From NCBI GenBank assembly GCA_964023205.1, contig OZ026840.1, positions 11,208,603-11,272,602 of the forward strand: a stretch of 64,000 bases of DNA, read 5' to 3'. The stretch is from Lutraria lutraria. Taxonomy: Eukaryota > Mollusca > Bivalvia > Venerida > Mactridae. Positions 1-11,440 of the stretch are shown piece after piece (the stretch's first letter is position 1; every line of letters begins with the position of its first letter). A program made the position numbers and the translations under genes. Under the pieces are notes generated by a model that ran no database searches, had not been told where the DNA came from, and saw nothing but the letters and a program-made list of their open reading frames with translations.

Positions 1-757
1 TCGATTGGTGAATAGTTTTGGCATATAGTCTGACATAGAGAAAAAAAACGTTGATAATAGTTTTATGCAGTAAATTGGTACAAATTTTCTTAAACAAGTT
101 TAGATAACAATTGGGAGAATTATGAAATTTAATAAATGTAATTTTAATATTTTTTCTTTCTCTACATGTAATTTTGTGACTCTTGTTAAAGTCAATGCAT
201 CAAAAGCATGTACACATAGGATACAAAAATTGTAACAACTTAAGTGATTTAAATTGTTTAATTAAGGCATCTTTGTATTGAATTTCTCTAGCAGCTGATA
301 GCTAGTGCAGTAAATATACGAGTATGTCTTTTTATAAATAATCTAATCAGTTTAGAATAATAGCTCAACCTTTAATTTTCGGTGTCCATTTTTTGATTGG
401 CTACCTTGGTATGACCAATTTTGTAACGCGGATCTTCGTTGGTTCGAACCCATCTTACGATTATTCTGAAAACGATGAGCTATTACAAATAATGTAACAA
501 AACGTTCTATACATAGCGTGACGTCACTACGTTTGTCAGTGCATAGCGCTACCGTAGTGTACACATTGGTAACAAAATTAATTGTTTTGTCAAAATCCCT
601 AAGATGTTTTGCGTCGGAGTTTGTTAAAAATACAAACCAACAATTATTTAGGATGGCAGTGACAGTATTCCTAAACAACATTGTAATTCTGCTTGAACTG
701 ATCTCGGGCCTACATAAACATTTGACTGGAAGCTTAAGGTATACTTACATTACAGGT
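1..757. other. AT-rich stretch without a recognised gene
   Basis: Positions 1-757 hold no reading frame that looks like a conserved protein. The two overlapping open frames on opposite strands between about 352 and 904 have no domain character, and the + strand one runs into a SINE. Nothing structural was recognised here. Confidence 0.5.
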
Positions 758-1000
758 TTGTGTGACCCGCCGCCGTGGTCGCTGATTTCAAATCACTGCA
801 ACCTCTCACTGATAGAGGGTCGTGGGTCGAGCCAAGCTATATATAACGACCATGCCCCTTTATGTGAGAAAGTAGACAGTTGCTTACGGAGGATGGGAGT
901 CTAGTACTGGTTCTTCCCAGGAACGATGGTTAGGTGAACTGTCCGCCTTATATGACTCTGACTGTTGAAAAGGGGCGTAAAACTCAAACAAACAAACACA
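758..1000 (+). repeat. tRNA-derived SINE, copy 1
   Basis: The start resembles a degenerate tRNA (GTGACCCGCCGCCGTGG, then a B-box-like GGGTCGAGCC near 827-836). The body contains CTAGTACTGGTTCTTCCCAG and AACGATGGTTAGGTGAACTG, and the 3' end is an (AAAC)n tail near 980-1000. The same body recurs at 35919-36153 (+) and 61330-61544 (-), which shows it is an interspersed family. The A-box region here is shortened compared with the 35.9-kb copy. A polymerase III head with a simple A-rich tail is typical of SINEs. Confidence 0.75.
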
Positions 1001-1482
1001 ATTTGGCGTTGTACATGTACAAGTTATACATACCTAAATTTGACCTCGATGTTAGTCTCAACTTTGCTGACACATTTATGTATGATTAACAACGTCATTG
1101 TTTTATCACCTTAGAAACAATAAAACAACAAATAAACCGATCTCAAGTTTTATTACACCAAACCCGTGTATTTTCTATTCGGTTTTGTATTCAGTCAACA
1201 AGACTCAGGTTTGGAATCTAAACGGCGCACAGGAATTTTGATGTGCAGTTGTTAAACTAGTTCACGTTCCATTTGCAGTGCAAGTCTATGTAAGCTCATT
1301 TTCCATGAGTACTTCCAGCACTTTGATTTTTATTATTATATTTACGAGCTGTGTTATGATATAGTGGAACATTTGCTATAGATTAAATGTCTTGGAACGA
1401 GCTTAGATTATGTTGAGTACAGCAAATAAGTAATAACTAAGACCACGTTTTAGGAAAAAAACATCCGGCATGTTTATTAGGG
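1001..1482. other. unassigned AT-rich stretch
   Basis: No reading frame, RNA or clear repeat was recognised. The segment near 1250-1330 (TAAACTAGTTCACGTTCC onward) recurs in diverged form at 4136-4215, so it is probably part of an old repeat. Confidence 0.35.
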
Positions 1483-1541
1483 CGTAACCAGATCGCCAGG
1501 TTGTGTACACGTTCAGCTCACTAACCACTGGACTACAGACG
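1483..1541 (-). repeat. SINE tRNA-head fragment
   Basis: Read on the - strand, this piece has an A-box-like TAGTCCAGTGGTTAGTGAGC and the start of a tRNA-like arm, but the B box is missing. It resembles the heads of the SINEs at 20215, 56490 and 60432. Probably a broken copy. Confidence 0.35.
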
Positions 1542-1648
1542 CTGCTGGTTTTATTATGCTAAAAACAAGTAGACAATTGGTCGTGACGTAATTGGTCGTT
1601 TTAACGAGGTGATCTGGACATGAGAGTGGTTGCTATGGTGAGGTTACA

Positions 1649-1657
1649 CTATATATC
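1649..1657 (+). promoter_or_regulatory. possible TATA box
   Basis: ACTATATAT lies 22-30 bases before the ATG at 1679, which opens a frame with a signal-peptide-like start. The spacing would put transcription start very close to the ATG, so it may be fortuitous in AT-rich DNA. Confidence 0.2.
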
Positions 1658-1678
1658 AACACTGAATCAACACTAAGT

Positions 1679-1948
1679 ATGTTGTTACGTTCCAAGGCCA
1701 TGTTGTTGTTTATCTCTGTGTTTTTACAATATTGCGTTTCAATTTTGAATGCACAACTCTACATCAGCTGTAGTCTGCAGATAGCTGACGACATTATATT
1801 ATATAATATTATGCTATGCGAAAAACTTTCAATTAATCACGTTGTTCTGGAGTGTCGGCTGCTTAAGGCCAGAAAACGTAGTTGTGTTTCCGACTACCCA
1901 ATCGACCCTTTCACGTTTACCTTATCTTTTGGCGCCGGTGTAGCATAA
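1679..1948 (+). pseudogene. short signal-peptide-like frame cut by a transposon
   Basis: The 89-residue frame starts MLLRSKAMLLFISVFLQYCV, a basic N-region and a hydrophobic core followed by small residues near position 25, as in a secretory signal peptide. The remainder carries four cysteines and a KARKRS basic patch. The last codons (GGT GTA GCA TAA) come from the terminal repeat of the element starting at 1935, so the stop is supplied by an insertion. Beyond the element (3478 on), a frame of about 20 codons reads up to a consensus donor GTAAGT at 3546. No family is recognised. It could be a disrupted first exon of a secreted-protein gene or a chance frame. Confidence 0.25.
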
Positions 1949-3477
1949 AATTTTGACCCCGATGAAAAATGACCCCAGGGGTCATTTTTAACGGATTATC
2001 GATCGATTTTCAACGTTAAATATTGACTCATACCGTTTAATAATGACCCCATTACGCGTGAAAATTTGACCCTCATTAAAAAATGATCAACCTTTGTTAG
2101 AGTTATTTTCAGCCCTTACAGTAAAAAATTATATAATGTAAGTCATTCTCACGATTTCTATTCATAAAACTGGAATTTCATATTTACACAATTTAAAGAG
2201 GTTCTTTCATTGTTTATTGATATGGTCAGACACCGAAATTTTCATTTTATTTGAAATGCTTACAAATTGCATGAAACATTGAAACCCCATCGTCCAAATA
2301 AAAGCTGAAACAAGAGTTTTGCGGCTTATTGAGAAAGCATGGTTTCATGGTGCCGAGATTGAGAGTTCATCCGGTGCGACTTCTAAGAAAACTAGCTTAA
2401 AATGGGCAAGCCTCCGGATAAACTGTCTCTATTTTGGCACCAACCATACATTTGTATATGTATTCGATTTGTCCTGTTCCAGTATCAACATAAGTCCCAA
2501 AACTCCATTTACGTTGATTTAAAAACACGTGTAGTGCCCGATGACGCGACAGTAAAATAATCCCACGCAATTGCCATGATGCTTTGAATGAAAAGTCAAT
2601 AAAATACGTTAATTTATATAATAAAATTGTCTCATTATAATGATATAAAAAACATTACAATAATGACCTACTGACAGGATATAGCCAAGTAAATCAGCTG
2701 GTCATTGCTTTATTATGTCTAAAAATAAATTTAGAAATAGAATGAATTAATTGATTTGTATGACAGAAAGTACCCTCCACTTACGCAATAAAGCGTTGTA
2801 TCGCTAAATGAAAAATTGACCGTTTTAGACACAATGGATCACAAACCCTAGTACAAGCAATCCTTATTAACCATTACACATTTTTAGAATTAATAATTTG
2901 TAAAAACATTCACTACAAGTTTTTTTAGTGTGATTTTCGAATTTGTAAACATAAAATTACAACTGCAATACAATCATAGAAAAGGGAGAGAACTACGCAG
3001 TTAGCTTTATGATACAAAGTCAAAAATATAATTAACTGACCTAGGCCTAACATTCCAGAATGTTGTATGTTCGAAAGATACTATTTAATAAATTATGTTT
3101 GAATATCACAATTTAGGATCAAATACCTCTAACTTTGTTCAAAGACATTTATTTTATATCATGATGTCGCATATATACAAGTCAGAGCAAAAGGACGCTT
3201 AGGACGACAAAATGTATATATAGACCGTGAAACGGTGTTTTACGAGGGCTATGCATCTGCAGGACTAATTCTCATATTCGTACAGCCTGTCGATCTCTGA
3301 TGTTTTAGTTATCGTTAAAAATTGACCCCAGGATTGATCAAAATTTAACATTGATCAATATTCAACGACTTTCTTGATAAAAGTTTATTGTTGAAAACTT
3401 GTCGGGGCCGACTTTCAACGTTGAGAAGTGACCCCTGGGTCATTTTGCAACGGGCTCAAAATTTTATGCTACACCGG
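1935..3477. mobile_element. CCGGTGTA-ended non-autonomous DNA element, copy A
   Basis: The left end CCGGTGTAGCATAAAATTTT is matched at the right end in inverted orientation (AAAATTTTATGCTACACCGG, 3458-3477), giving a terminal inverted repeat of about 22 bases. Behind each end lie GACCCC/GGGGTC palindromes (for example TGACCCCAGGGGTCA near 1970-1984). The 1543-bp interior has no coding capacity (a 67-codon frame at 2319 shows no domain), so it would be mobilised in trans. No clear target-site duplication was found. Its termini resemble those of the element at 17693-18561. Confidence 0.7.
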
Positions 3478-4239
3478 ATTTCTAAAGTAAAACATCCAAA
3501 GTACGAAGATGATTGGGCAGGAATCGTTCGTCCAAAGTACGAAAGGTAAGTCTGGGAAAAAATAATAAAGAATAGTTTTCCAACGTACCTTTCCTATTTT
3601 GGATCAAGTTAGCGCTAACATAACTTATTCTTTTTATTTACTACTGGACTTTACGTCGGATACATACTGATAACTTCTGATTAAGCGTCAATTAGCTCGC
3701 TACACATTTATATTGAGAGAATGACATACATGATAAACTTAAAAATGTTTTCTACCTAAATATACTCAGCCTGTCCGACAATGTTCGTGACGTGGAGATC
3801 GGGATTTCCTGCCAGGAAGCTTGTTTCACTGTCACAAATAAAAGTAGGAAGTTCATAATTAAGGAAATGCAGCGGGTCTTGTTTATAAACATTCATCTTC
3901 ATCATTTGTTTGTTAATGTATTGTTTTACGGTCTATTCTACAGCTATATGGTTATTTCAGAGCCCCCAAGTGAGAGGGGAGAGAAGATACAGGAGAACAG
4001 GGCCTCCCTACCGAATAGTTTTTGGAAACTGAACGACAGTAACTGTTCGTCTTTCAATAGCCGTCACCCGCTCGCCGCGCATGAATTTTAATGCGGACCA
4101 AAGTACATGTACATGTAGCTTCTACATCCGCCTTTTAAACTAGTCCCGTTCCATGTTGCAGTGCAAGTCTTTGTAAGTTCAGTTTCCATGAGTACTTCGA
4201 TCAGTACTTTGATTCCTATACTTCCTTATTATTTATGGT
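3478..4239. other. unassigned; one strong donor-like site
   Basis: A frame with residues KVKHPKYEDDWAGIVRPKYE runs just after the element and ends at a GTAAGT consensus at 3546, so it may be a remnant of the exon that the element split. Two copies of TCCAAAGTACGAA lie inside it. The frame at 3792-4091 has no domain features. Nothing else was recognised. Confidence 0.25.
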
Positions 4240-4442
4240 GCCCGGTGTAAAGCGCCGATATACGTCCATTTCGTCTTTCGTTGATTTTCTTAACACAGTA
4301 TACTAGTCTCTATAGTTGAGAATGGAACACTGAAAAAGCGTCCCTGAAATATCGAAAGTCGAAGCCGAGATTCGAACCCTTCATCTTTCGCTTAGATGTC
4401 CAGCGCACTACCTCCGATCCACTCTCCCTGATTGGGCCAACA
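4240..4442 (-). repeat. tRNA-derived SINE (second family)
   Basis: On the - strand the head reads AGAGTGGATCGGAGGTAGTG (A-box region), a tRNA-like arm, and GGGTTCGAATCTC, a near-perfect B box (4370-4382). The tail part runs toward 4240. A and B boxes at tRNA spacing inside a non-tRNA body argue for a SINE rather than a functional tRNA gene: no acceptor stem can be paired. Confidence 0.6.
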
Positions 4443-4537
4443 ACACACAGTGTATAACTGTTCATTACTAGTTTGGGCACAAAGAAACAAAGATAGCTAC
4501 TGTTAACCATAATGCGATACTGCATTTCAATTAATTT

Positions 4538-4887
4538 GTGACCCAGTTAAGTTGCTATTACTGTGACCCAGATAAGTTGCTATTACTGTGACCCAGATAA
4601 GTTGCTATTACTGTGACCCAGATAAGTTGCTATTACTGTGACCCAGATAAGTTGCTATTACTGTGACCCAGATAAGTTGCTATTACTGTGACCCAGATAA
4701 GTTGCTATTACTGTGACCCAGTTAAGTTGCTATTACTGTGTTCCAGATAAGTTGCTATTACTGTGACCCAGTTAAGTAGCTATTACTGTGACCCAGATAA
4801 GTTGCTATTACTGTGACCCTGTTAAGTTGCTATTACTGTGACGCAGTTAAGTTGCCATTACTGTGACCCTGTTAAGTTGCTATTACT
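4538..4887. repeat. 25-bp minisatellite, 14 copies
   Basis: The unit GTGACCCAGATAAGTTGCTA plus TTACT repeats fourteen times at exact 25-base steps (4538, 4563 ... 4863). Variation is mainly AGATAAG versus AGTTAAG and CCCAG versus CCCTG. No coding meaning is seen. Confidence 0.95.
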
Positions 4888-4912
4888 AACAGGGCCATAC
4901 AGGAGCAGTAAA

Positions 4913-5055
4913 GGGGGGGGGGGGGGGGGTAGCGCTTCATCCCTCCACAATAAATTCAATTTTAATGGTTATCAAAAGGGGCTATATTTCTCTCTCGCCC
5001 CACCCCCGCCCCCGTTTTCAACAAGAAAACCAAAATTAGCCCCCCCCCCCCCCCC
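4913..5055. repeat. poly-G / poly-C pair flanking 110 bp
   Basis: A run of 17 G (4913-4929) and a run of 16 C (5040-5055) flank about 110 bases that also include C-rich blocks. The two runs are complementary and could pair. The sequence next to them (TAAAG before, ATTAGC before the C run) does not extend into a clear inverted repeat. Confidence 0.7.
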
Positions 5056-6110
5056 AATCTGAAATTGTCTTCCTACGGGTCTGACTACAATATACATACT
5101 GATGAACATGCAAATGTAACTTCGGCTGACCTTATTACATGTTTTTATACATGAAGGTAATTGTCTTCTAAAGTCGATACGTTATGTTTTTTACGTAAAT
5201 ATGTTGCCTTGGATTGCACTCGTTCATAATCAATGTTTGTTCGATGTAGTCAGCTGTGAGAAACGACTAACACTAGGAGAGAAGAAATGCAATACATCTT
5301 AGCACAGTTTACTCGGCTAATAAATTATGTATTTATCAATAAATGTGTAACACCGAGTGATTGATCTTCACATGTGTCCTTTGATTACAAGTGGCCATTA
5401 ACCCAAGGTTTGTAGGTACATGTAATATTATAGTAACACGTGCGAACATATAGTTTGCCTTTAAGTGCTTAATTTCATTGATTATTAAGCGAGTTGTTGC
5501 TGAACTTGACTCAGAGATACAGATATATTACGCAAGTATTTAAAGAAACTCGTTTTAAACCGTCTCGATATTTATCATGCAGCAATATCTGATATTTATG
5601 TTAATTATACGCGACAATTTTACAATATTGGTTATACACATCACATCATAAGATATGCATTTCTTTGTTGTTTACGTTTTACCACAAGCATGTGAGTGTG
5701 AGTAAAACAGCTAAATATAATACTGTATTATAGGCCTTCCTTAAAAAATAGGTTCTTCGTGGCTACACTACCAAAATTGTAAACCATAGGTATGTATAAG
5801 CAATTTCTTTTTTACAACATATGTTTGTGCTGAAACGAAATGCTGATAAAAAGAACGAAAAGTTAATATTTTGTCAAATTCACCAAAACATTGGGCCTCG
5901 TTACAGCAAGCCAATAATATTTGAAGGACGCACTGTGTTTACAAATCATGCACTTTGTGAAACAGACAGGGTTTGTATGCGGAAAGTATATCGAGCTACA
6001 GTGTTCTCATAATATAACTACGTAGGAAAAATATTGGATTACAAAAAGGTATGTTTAGTATATTGTAAATTGTTTCCTTGTTTACGCTGTTATTGTTGTT
6101 GTTGCTACTG
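5056..6110. other. AT-rich stretch, nothing recognised
   Basis: No conserved reading frame, RNA gene or repeat was recognised. The 63-codon frame at 5821-6012 shows no domain features. Confidence 0.4.
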
Positions 6111-6133
6111 CTTCTGCTGCTGCTGCTGCTGCT
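6111..6133. repeat. CTG microsatellite
   Basis: About seven CTG triplets, preceded by imperfect TTG repeats from about 6088. Not in a convincing reading frame. Confidence 0.85.
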
Positions 6134-7504
6134 CATATAATTGGCATTCAAGTTTTGTTGTTATCAGAATCACATGATGTTGATTATTATGCGTAGAGGT
6201 ATTGATAATTTTAGACCGGCGTTAACCGATCATCCATGTTATCGTTTCGTACAATATGTCACAGCAGAACGTCTGCTTACAACTTCTACAGTTAAACAGT
6301 TATTCTTGTGTCCGCTTACGTTGTCTTTAGGAACATAACCGAATAGAATATTTATCAGAACAGGTGGGAAACGTTCGGACTGGAAGCAAGTGCTCCAAGG
6401 ATAAAAAAACTCGTATAGTATGTTATTTATCTTCCTTAGGAATCACATTGTCTGTCTGTCTACCCGTGCGTACGTCTGTCCGCCTATCCGTCTGTATGCA
6501 TTTCTAATATTAAAAAAAAGTTTTATGAATTGATGTATTGGACACTTTTCTAATGACTTGTATGTATAATTTATCGTATGTATTTCTAATGTTATGCGAT
6601 ATATCACTGAGCTCAGCTCTTCGTTTGTGATATAAAATTTGAGATATGAACTATCACTGATTTATAGTGTGTCTCAATTTCTGAAGAAAAAAACACGAAA
6701 AAAAATTACTTATTTTCTCCCTACCTGGTTCTCGGCATATTGTATGCGATCTATTTTTTCCAAATTTCAAATGAAATACGGACATTTCACTGGACAAACT
6801 ATAAATACATGTATATGATGGTAGGTCGGAGAGATGTAGCTTTAGAGCTGGTTAGTTACCAGTATTTTATGTTTACTGATTTGGGATCAAAATTAGTCCA
6901 CATTCCCCTGACTGAAAAATAAGTTTTCCGCTAATTTCATAAAAATCCCCTTAAGTAGAATGTTATTTTTCTTGAAAAAGTTTCGGTAAAAACTTTGATT
7001 AAATTGACCTGTAGAATAGTAAATGGTAATTAAATATTTTGAGCATATGTTTGGTTTCACGCGTTATTGTATTCCTTTCCGACCCCCTTTCCCCGCGCGG
7101 GTTTCCCTTTCGAAGATCCCTGCCATCTTTCTCATAAAAGTAACAAAATACCGCCTGCTATGAAATTCATACGATCAATACAGCGCTTCGCTGATTGAAT
7201 CAATAATTACGTACATATTATGCAATCAGACCAATATACCTAGATAACATACGTAATGTATTATTTATCTCTTTGACATGAAAACTTTATGAAACTTATA
7301 CTTTGCTTCACCAGTTCTTTATGACTTTATTTATAAAAATGTAAGTGAAAATAAAAACTGTTGGTGCATTCAATTTAATTGCATGCTATATCCAATTTAT
7401 ATTGAATGTTATTATAATTTATGCGGCAGCGTCTGATATTTAAATACATTGTAGTCGATTTACGACAGTGTGTACATTTGTACTGCGATTATATACTCAT
7501 TTAC
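6134..7504. other. unassigned stretch
   Basis: Contains a TCTG/TCCG-rich patch at 6447-6495 and, near 6590-6650, a diverged copy of the foldback motif (TGCGATATATCACTGAGC) seen at 16586-16683. No gene was recognised. Confidence 0.35.
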
Positions 7505-7976
7505 AGTCAAACGTGTGAACAAAGGACACCCGCAAGGATTTTTTTGGGGCGATTTTATAGCCGACATTCGGTCATATTCCCAATGGAAAATAGTATCTTT
7601 TTTCCCAATTCACAGACAAAAATTCCCAATAATAAAAAAAAATAATAATATTTTTTCATTTTATAAGTTCATTAACATCACTATTGGTAGTAAATACCTT
7701 ATTCTGCTACTGTTCAATGAGAGAATTAGTAGAATATTTTTTTCCCAATTTTGATTAAAACACCGCGAAAATTCCCAATTCCAAGGGTATGGGTCATATT
7801 CCCAAAATACCGAGAAAAAATCCTGACCCGTGAGAAATACAAAAGGTGCCCTTTATCGACAGATAAACTTTGATGGAGATCATTTTGTTCTAAATAAACA
7901 ATGCGTTTTTTTAAATGGCCTTTACTGACAGATTGGTCTTTATTCGGAGGTGTCTGTTAACACAGGTTTTACTGTA
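7505..7976. mobile_element. foldback element (ACAGTCAAAC family) with a nested insertion
   Basis: Starts ACAGTCAAACGTGTGAACAA and ends CAGGTTTTACTGTA, the ends of a short foldback family found about ten times in the window. Internal phrases such as GGCCTTTACTGACAG also match. About 300 bases from 7529 to 7830 are not part of the family; this insert begins ACCCGCAAGGATTTTT and ends AAAAATCCTGACCCGTG, roughly inverted, and contains several ATTCCCAA(T) motifs. Confidence 0.6.
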
Positions 7977-8460
7977 TTATAATTAATCATGTGATCTTCG
8001 TGATTAGGGTAAGTGATAACATTTCATTGTCATGACAGTTTCAATACGATTAGTGACGACTTCGAGTCGCATACTGTCCAAGAATCAGTTCAGTTTTGTT
8101 TAAGATAGAAATACGGTCGATTTTATTTTTGTTTTAAACGACAAAGTATTGAATAATGAATAGAACGGTTATTGTTCTTTTATCGATTTTAAGAAACATT
8201 CTGATTATGTAGGTAGAAATAGTGTATAACAGAGGTGTGTATACAAAGATTGTTAAAACAATTCAGAAAATGTAAGTATACAAGTACGAAATCCTTTGTC
8301 AAGGTCAAAGATTGTCTGTCAGACAATTTAATACAAAAATATAGTTACAAAAAATGTATAGATCATGCAATGTTAAACATGGTGAACTAATGTCACCATT
8401 ATTGTTCATACTTTGAGCGAATGACCCGAAGTGTAACATATTTACAAGAGACTTCAGGTA

Positions 8461-8520
8461 ATATTTGACACTAGATCAATCAAGCCAACAATATTTGACA
8501 CTAGATCAATCAAGCCAACA
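8461..8520. repeat. 30-bp direct duplication
   Basis: ATATTTGACACTAGATCAAT plus CAAGCCAACA occurs twice without mismatch, directly head to tail. Confidence 0.95.
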
Positions 8521-8711
8521 AATATGTTTATTCTTGTTCGCTAATAATACAGCCATAGTTTCATATTAACAGCGATTAATAGATACACTGTTTTGTATTG
8601 AGTGGGCTAAACAAAACTGCCATTATGGTTTTCAAGAAAGGTAATAGAGTTGAAAATGTTTTATGCTAGTAGTAATTTTCAAGTAGTCAAATCATAGTAG
8701 CTGTCTTTTAT

Positions 8712-10060
8712 TAACGCATGTCATGTTGACTTGTCAATGGAATATGCCAACTTCTCTAGACATCTTGTTATAATGTTAAACCGAAGTGTTAAATTGTCCA
8801 AATACCATTTGAATATGTCTATATGTAATGTTAAATGGCCAATATACCATTTGAATATGTCTAAATGTATGGTGGCTGATTTCTGCCATTTCATATCTTC
8901 GTATGTTCGCCCCTAAAAGTCGAAGCACGACGACACGAACACACGGCAAATTGCTCATTCATCGTGTCTTCGTCTTCGACCTTAGAGGGAGAATACACGA
9001 ACACATGAAATATTGAAGGCGAAATAACGATATTTTGATAGGCGAACTAACGAAATCTTCTCTTGTATAGTTTCGTGTCGGCGGGTATGAAATCTTCGTA
9101 TCGGCGCCCTATATTCGCCGTGTGTTCGTGTCTTCGGCTAGACAGGCGAAAGGCGAAGACACGACAATAGGCTAATTATCGTGTCTTCACGATAATTTGC
9201 AATGTTTCGTGTCGTCGTGTCTTCGCCTTCCGGTAGACATGCGCAGAACCATAAGTCTGGCCCACCGTGTAATAGTTTTGTAATTCAATACTATATGTAA
9301 TGGTTCTGCGCATGTCTACCGGAAGGCGAAGACACGACGACTAGAAACATTGCACATTATCGTGTGTTCGTGTCTTCGTCCTTCGGGGCGAAGCACGACT
9401 GCACGACGATATGAAAATTGGCAAATTTCGAGGCAAAGACACGAACACACGACAAATATAGGGCGCCGATACGACGATTTCATACCCGCCGACACGAAAC
9501 TCTACAAGAGTAGATTTCGTGTGTTCGTCTTTCAAAATTTCCTTATTTCGCCTTCAATATTTCGTGTGTTTGTGTATTCGCCCTCTAAGGTCGAAGGCGA
9601 AGACACGATAAATGATCAATTCATCTTATGTTCGTGTCGTCGTGCTTCGACTTTTGGGGGCGAACACAAGAAGATATGAAATGGCAGAAATCAGCCACCA
9701 TACTAAATGTCATGTTAAATTGTTAAAAGACGTTGTATTATGTCAATAGAACAAGTGTACCTCTCAAGGCATAATGCTATTATGTTAAACCGAAATGTTA
9801 AATTTTCTAAAGACCATTTGAATATGTCTATATGCCATGTAAAATTGTTCGAAGAACGTGTCATTATGTCTAAAGAACATGTGAACCTCTCAAGACATCG
9901 TGTTATTATGTTAAACCGCAATGTTGAATTGTCTTAATGGCATTTGAATACAAATGTATGTCTATTTGTCATGTTGTATTGTTGAAAGAACATACTTTTT
10001 ATTATCATGTCAATATAACACTTTTCTAAAAATCATGTTAGTATGAATTGTCAAAATATA
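8712..10060. repeat. degenerate satellite (about 125-bp unit), interrupted
   Basis: Phrases such as ATGTTAAACCGAAATGTTAA, CCATTTGAATATGTCTA and ACCTCTCAAGACATCGTG recur at about 8773, 9782 and 9907 and between. The block is split by the inverted-repeat element at 8869-9702. Divergence between units suggests an old array. The open frames in it are by-products of the repetition. Confidence 0.7.
8869..9702. mobile_element. 834-bp long inverted-repeat element with 8-bp target duplication
   Basis: Two arms of about 390-400 bases (8869-9250 and 9295-9702), roughly 85% alike by eye, face each other across a 45-base centre. The outer ends read TATGGTGGCTGATTTCTGCC and its complement. Directly outside, CTAAATGT is present on both sides (8861-8868 and 9703-9710), an 8-base target-site duplication taken from the surrounding satellite. 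Arms are full of TCGTGTCTTCG / CGAAGACACGA motifs in both orientations. No transposase frame exists, so it would be a MITE-like or foldback passenger. The 8-base duplication fits hAT, P or Merlin-like transposases, but the ends match none of them clearly. Confidence 0.85.
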
Positions 10061-10611
10061 ATTTTAATATGTTTATGTGCCATGTGATATTGTTAAAACA
10101 TCGTTTCATTAAGAACATGTGAACTTCTACTGTCTTCGTAGCCATTTAAAACTCTCAATCCAAGCGATTACCTGCCACTCTGGAATCAATAATATAATGA
10201 GGATGGGTGCGATGTTACGCCAATGAAATACGCCAGACTTGTAAAATGTGTGCAAAATGTCTTTGAGCGATATGCGATTGGTCGGCATGAAATTAACAGT
10301 CTATTGTACACATATATCCGACCAATCAGATCGCTTGATACATCACTCGCACTTGACGAATGACCTGCAGCAAAGTTAAATAAGGAAAGGAACACTGTTT
10401 TACCGTTTCACAGTTATTATATATAATTGAATGAGATCTTCAGTGGGAATGAATATTTTATCTGAATGACATGTGTAGTCATCTTCCTTCAGCGCACATC
10501 TTTAAGCTGATACAACTTCCACATTGTTGGCAATTAGACATATAGTAGACTTATCACATTGATACTACTATAAGCTCGGTGACGGGATTTTTTTACCAAA
10601 CACTGATACTG
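10061..10611. other. unassigned, with a small foldback
   Basis: AGCGATATGCGATTGGTCGG (about 10265) and CCGACCAATCAGATCGCT (about 10318) form an imperfect stem around a 35-base loop. Otherwise nothing was recognised. Confidence 0.35.
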
Positions 10612-11175
10612 CCTCCTGTGGTTCAAACCAACAATGAAGGTATAATACTGTTTAACAAGCTGAAACGTAGCAAATTGTCTAATCCAAGGGCCCATAATTC
10701 TTGAAGTTCTGGTCCGATTCCGTCCATAATCGAACTTGTCCAAGATCTTTTGGTTATACACATTTGCTGAAAATATTAGTAGGATTGGTGAATAAATAAA
10801 TGCGCTAGAGTGTAAACAAGCTAAATATAGCAAATTTCCAAAGTCAGGGGCCCATAACTCTTGAAGTTCTCGTCCGATTCCGCCCATAATCTAACTTGTC
10901 CAAGATCTTTTGGTTATACACATTTACCGAAAATATGATTGGGATTGGTGAATAAATGCGCTAGAGTGTAATCAAGCTAAATATAGCAAATTTTGTAATT
11001 CAAGGGCCCATAACTCTAGAAGTTATTGTCCGATTTTGCCCATAATCGAAATCGAGACATTGTGACCATATATACATTGTGAGCAAGTTTGATCACGATT
11101 CGTTAAGAGCTGTGGATGCTAGAGTGTAAACAAACTAATTGTGGACGGACGACGGACATTCATCGATCCTAAAAA
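10612..11175 (+). mobile_element. tandem-cored repeat element, GGGCCCATAACTC core, 5'-truncated
   Basis: Three units of about 170 bases share GGGCCCATAACTCTTGAAGT, TTTTGGTTATACACATTTAC and GCTAGAGTGTAA. The right end is GTGGACGGACGACGGACATT followed by CATCGATCCTAAAA. The usual start module (AACAAGAGGGCC...) is missing. The same family is at 12837, 13983, 61725 and 63195. Confidence 0.75.
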
Positions 11176-11440
11176 CTGAGACACGGGGCCTGCTTTACAC
11201 ATTTATAGTCATTTTTAAGGCTTCTTGTATACAGAATAGTAATCGTTGTTTAAAAATTTGTAAATTAAGTGCGATATTGGTTTATAGAAGACCAATCAAA
11301 TGTAATATTTGTTTCAAATTACTTGCAATGTACTTTATACAGTGGGTTCATTTTAGTATATAATTATGGTTTAGTTTTTAAATCTATAAATTGGTGAAAG
11401 ATGATTTGACCTCTGACATCCAAGCCAGATACATTAAGTA
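11176..11440 (-). mobile_element. TTAA-type MITE fragment
   Basis: On the - strand this starts with ATCTGGCTTGGATGTCAGAG, the terminus of the element at 39022-39924, and continues co-linearly (ACCCACTGTATAAAG, GATTGGTCTTCTATAAACC) before stopping abruptly at CGTGTCTCAG, where the preceding element begins. It is about 265 of the 903 bases of the full element. Confidence 0.75.

Noticed and set aside
4365..4442. tRNA gene on the - strand
   Set aside because: Good B box but no acceptor stem; read as a SINE head.
8731..9937. paired open frames on both strands
   Set aside because: Produced by the degenerate satellite and the inverted repeats; no domain content.
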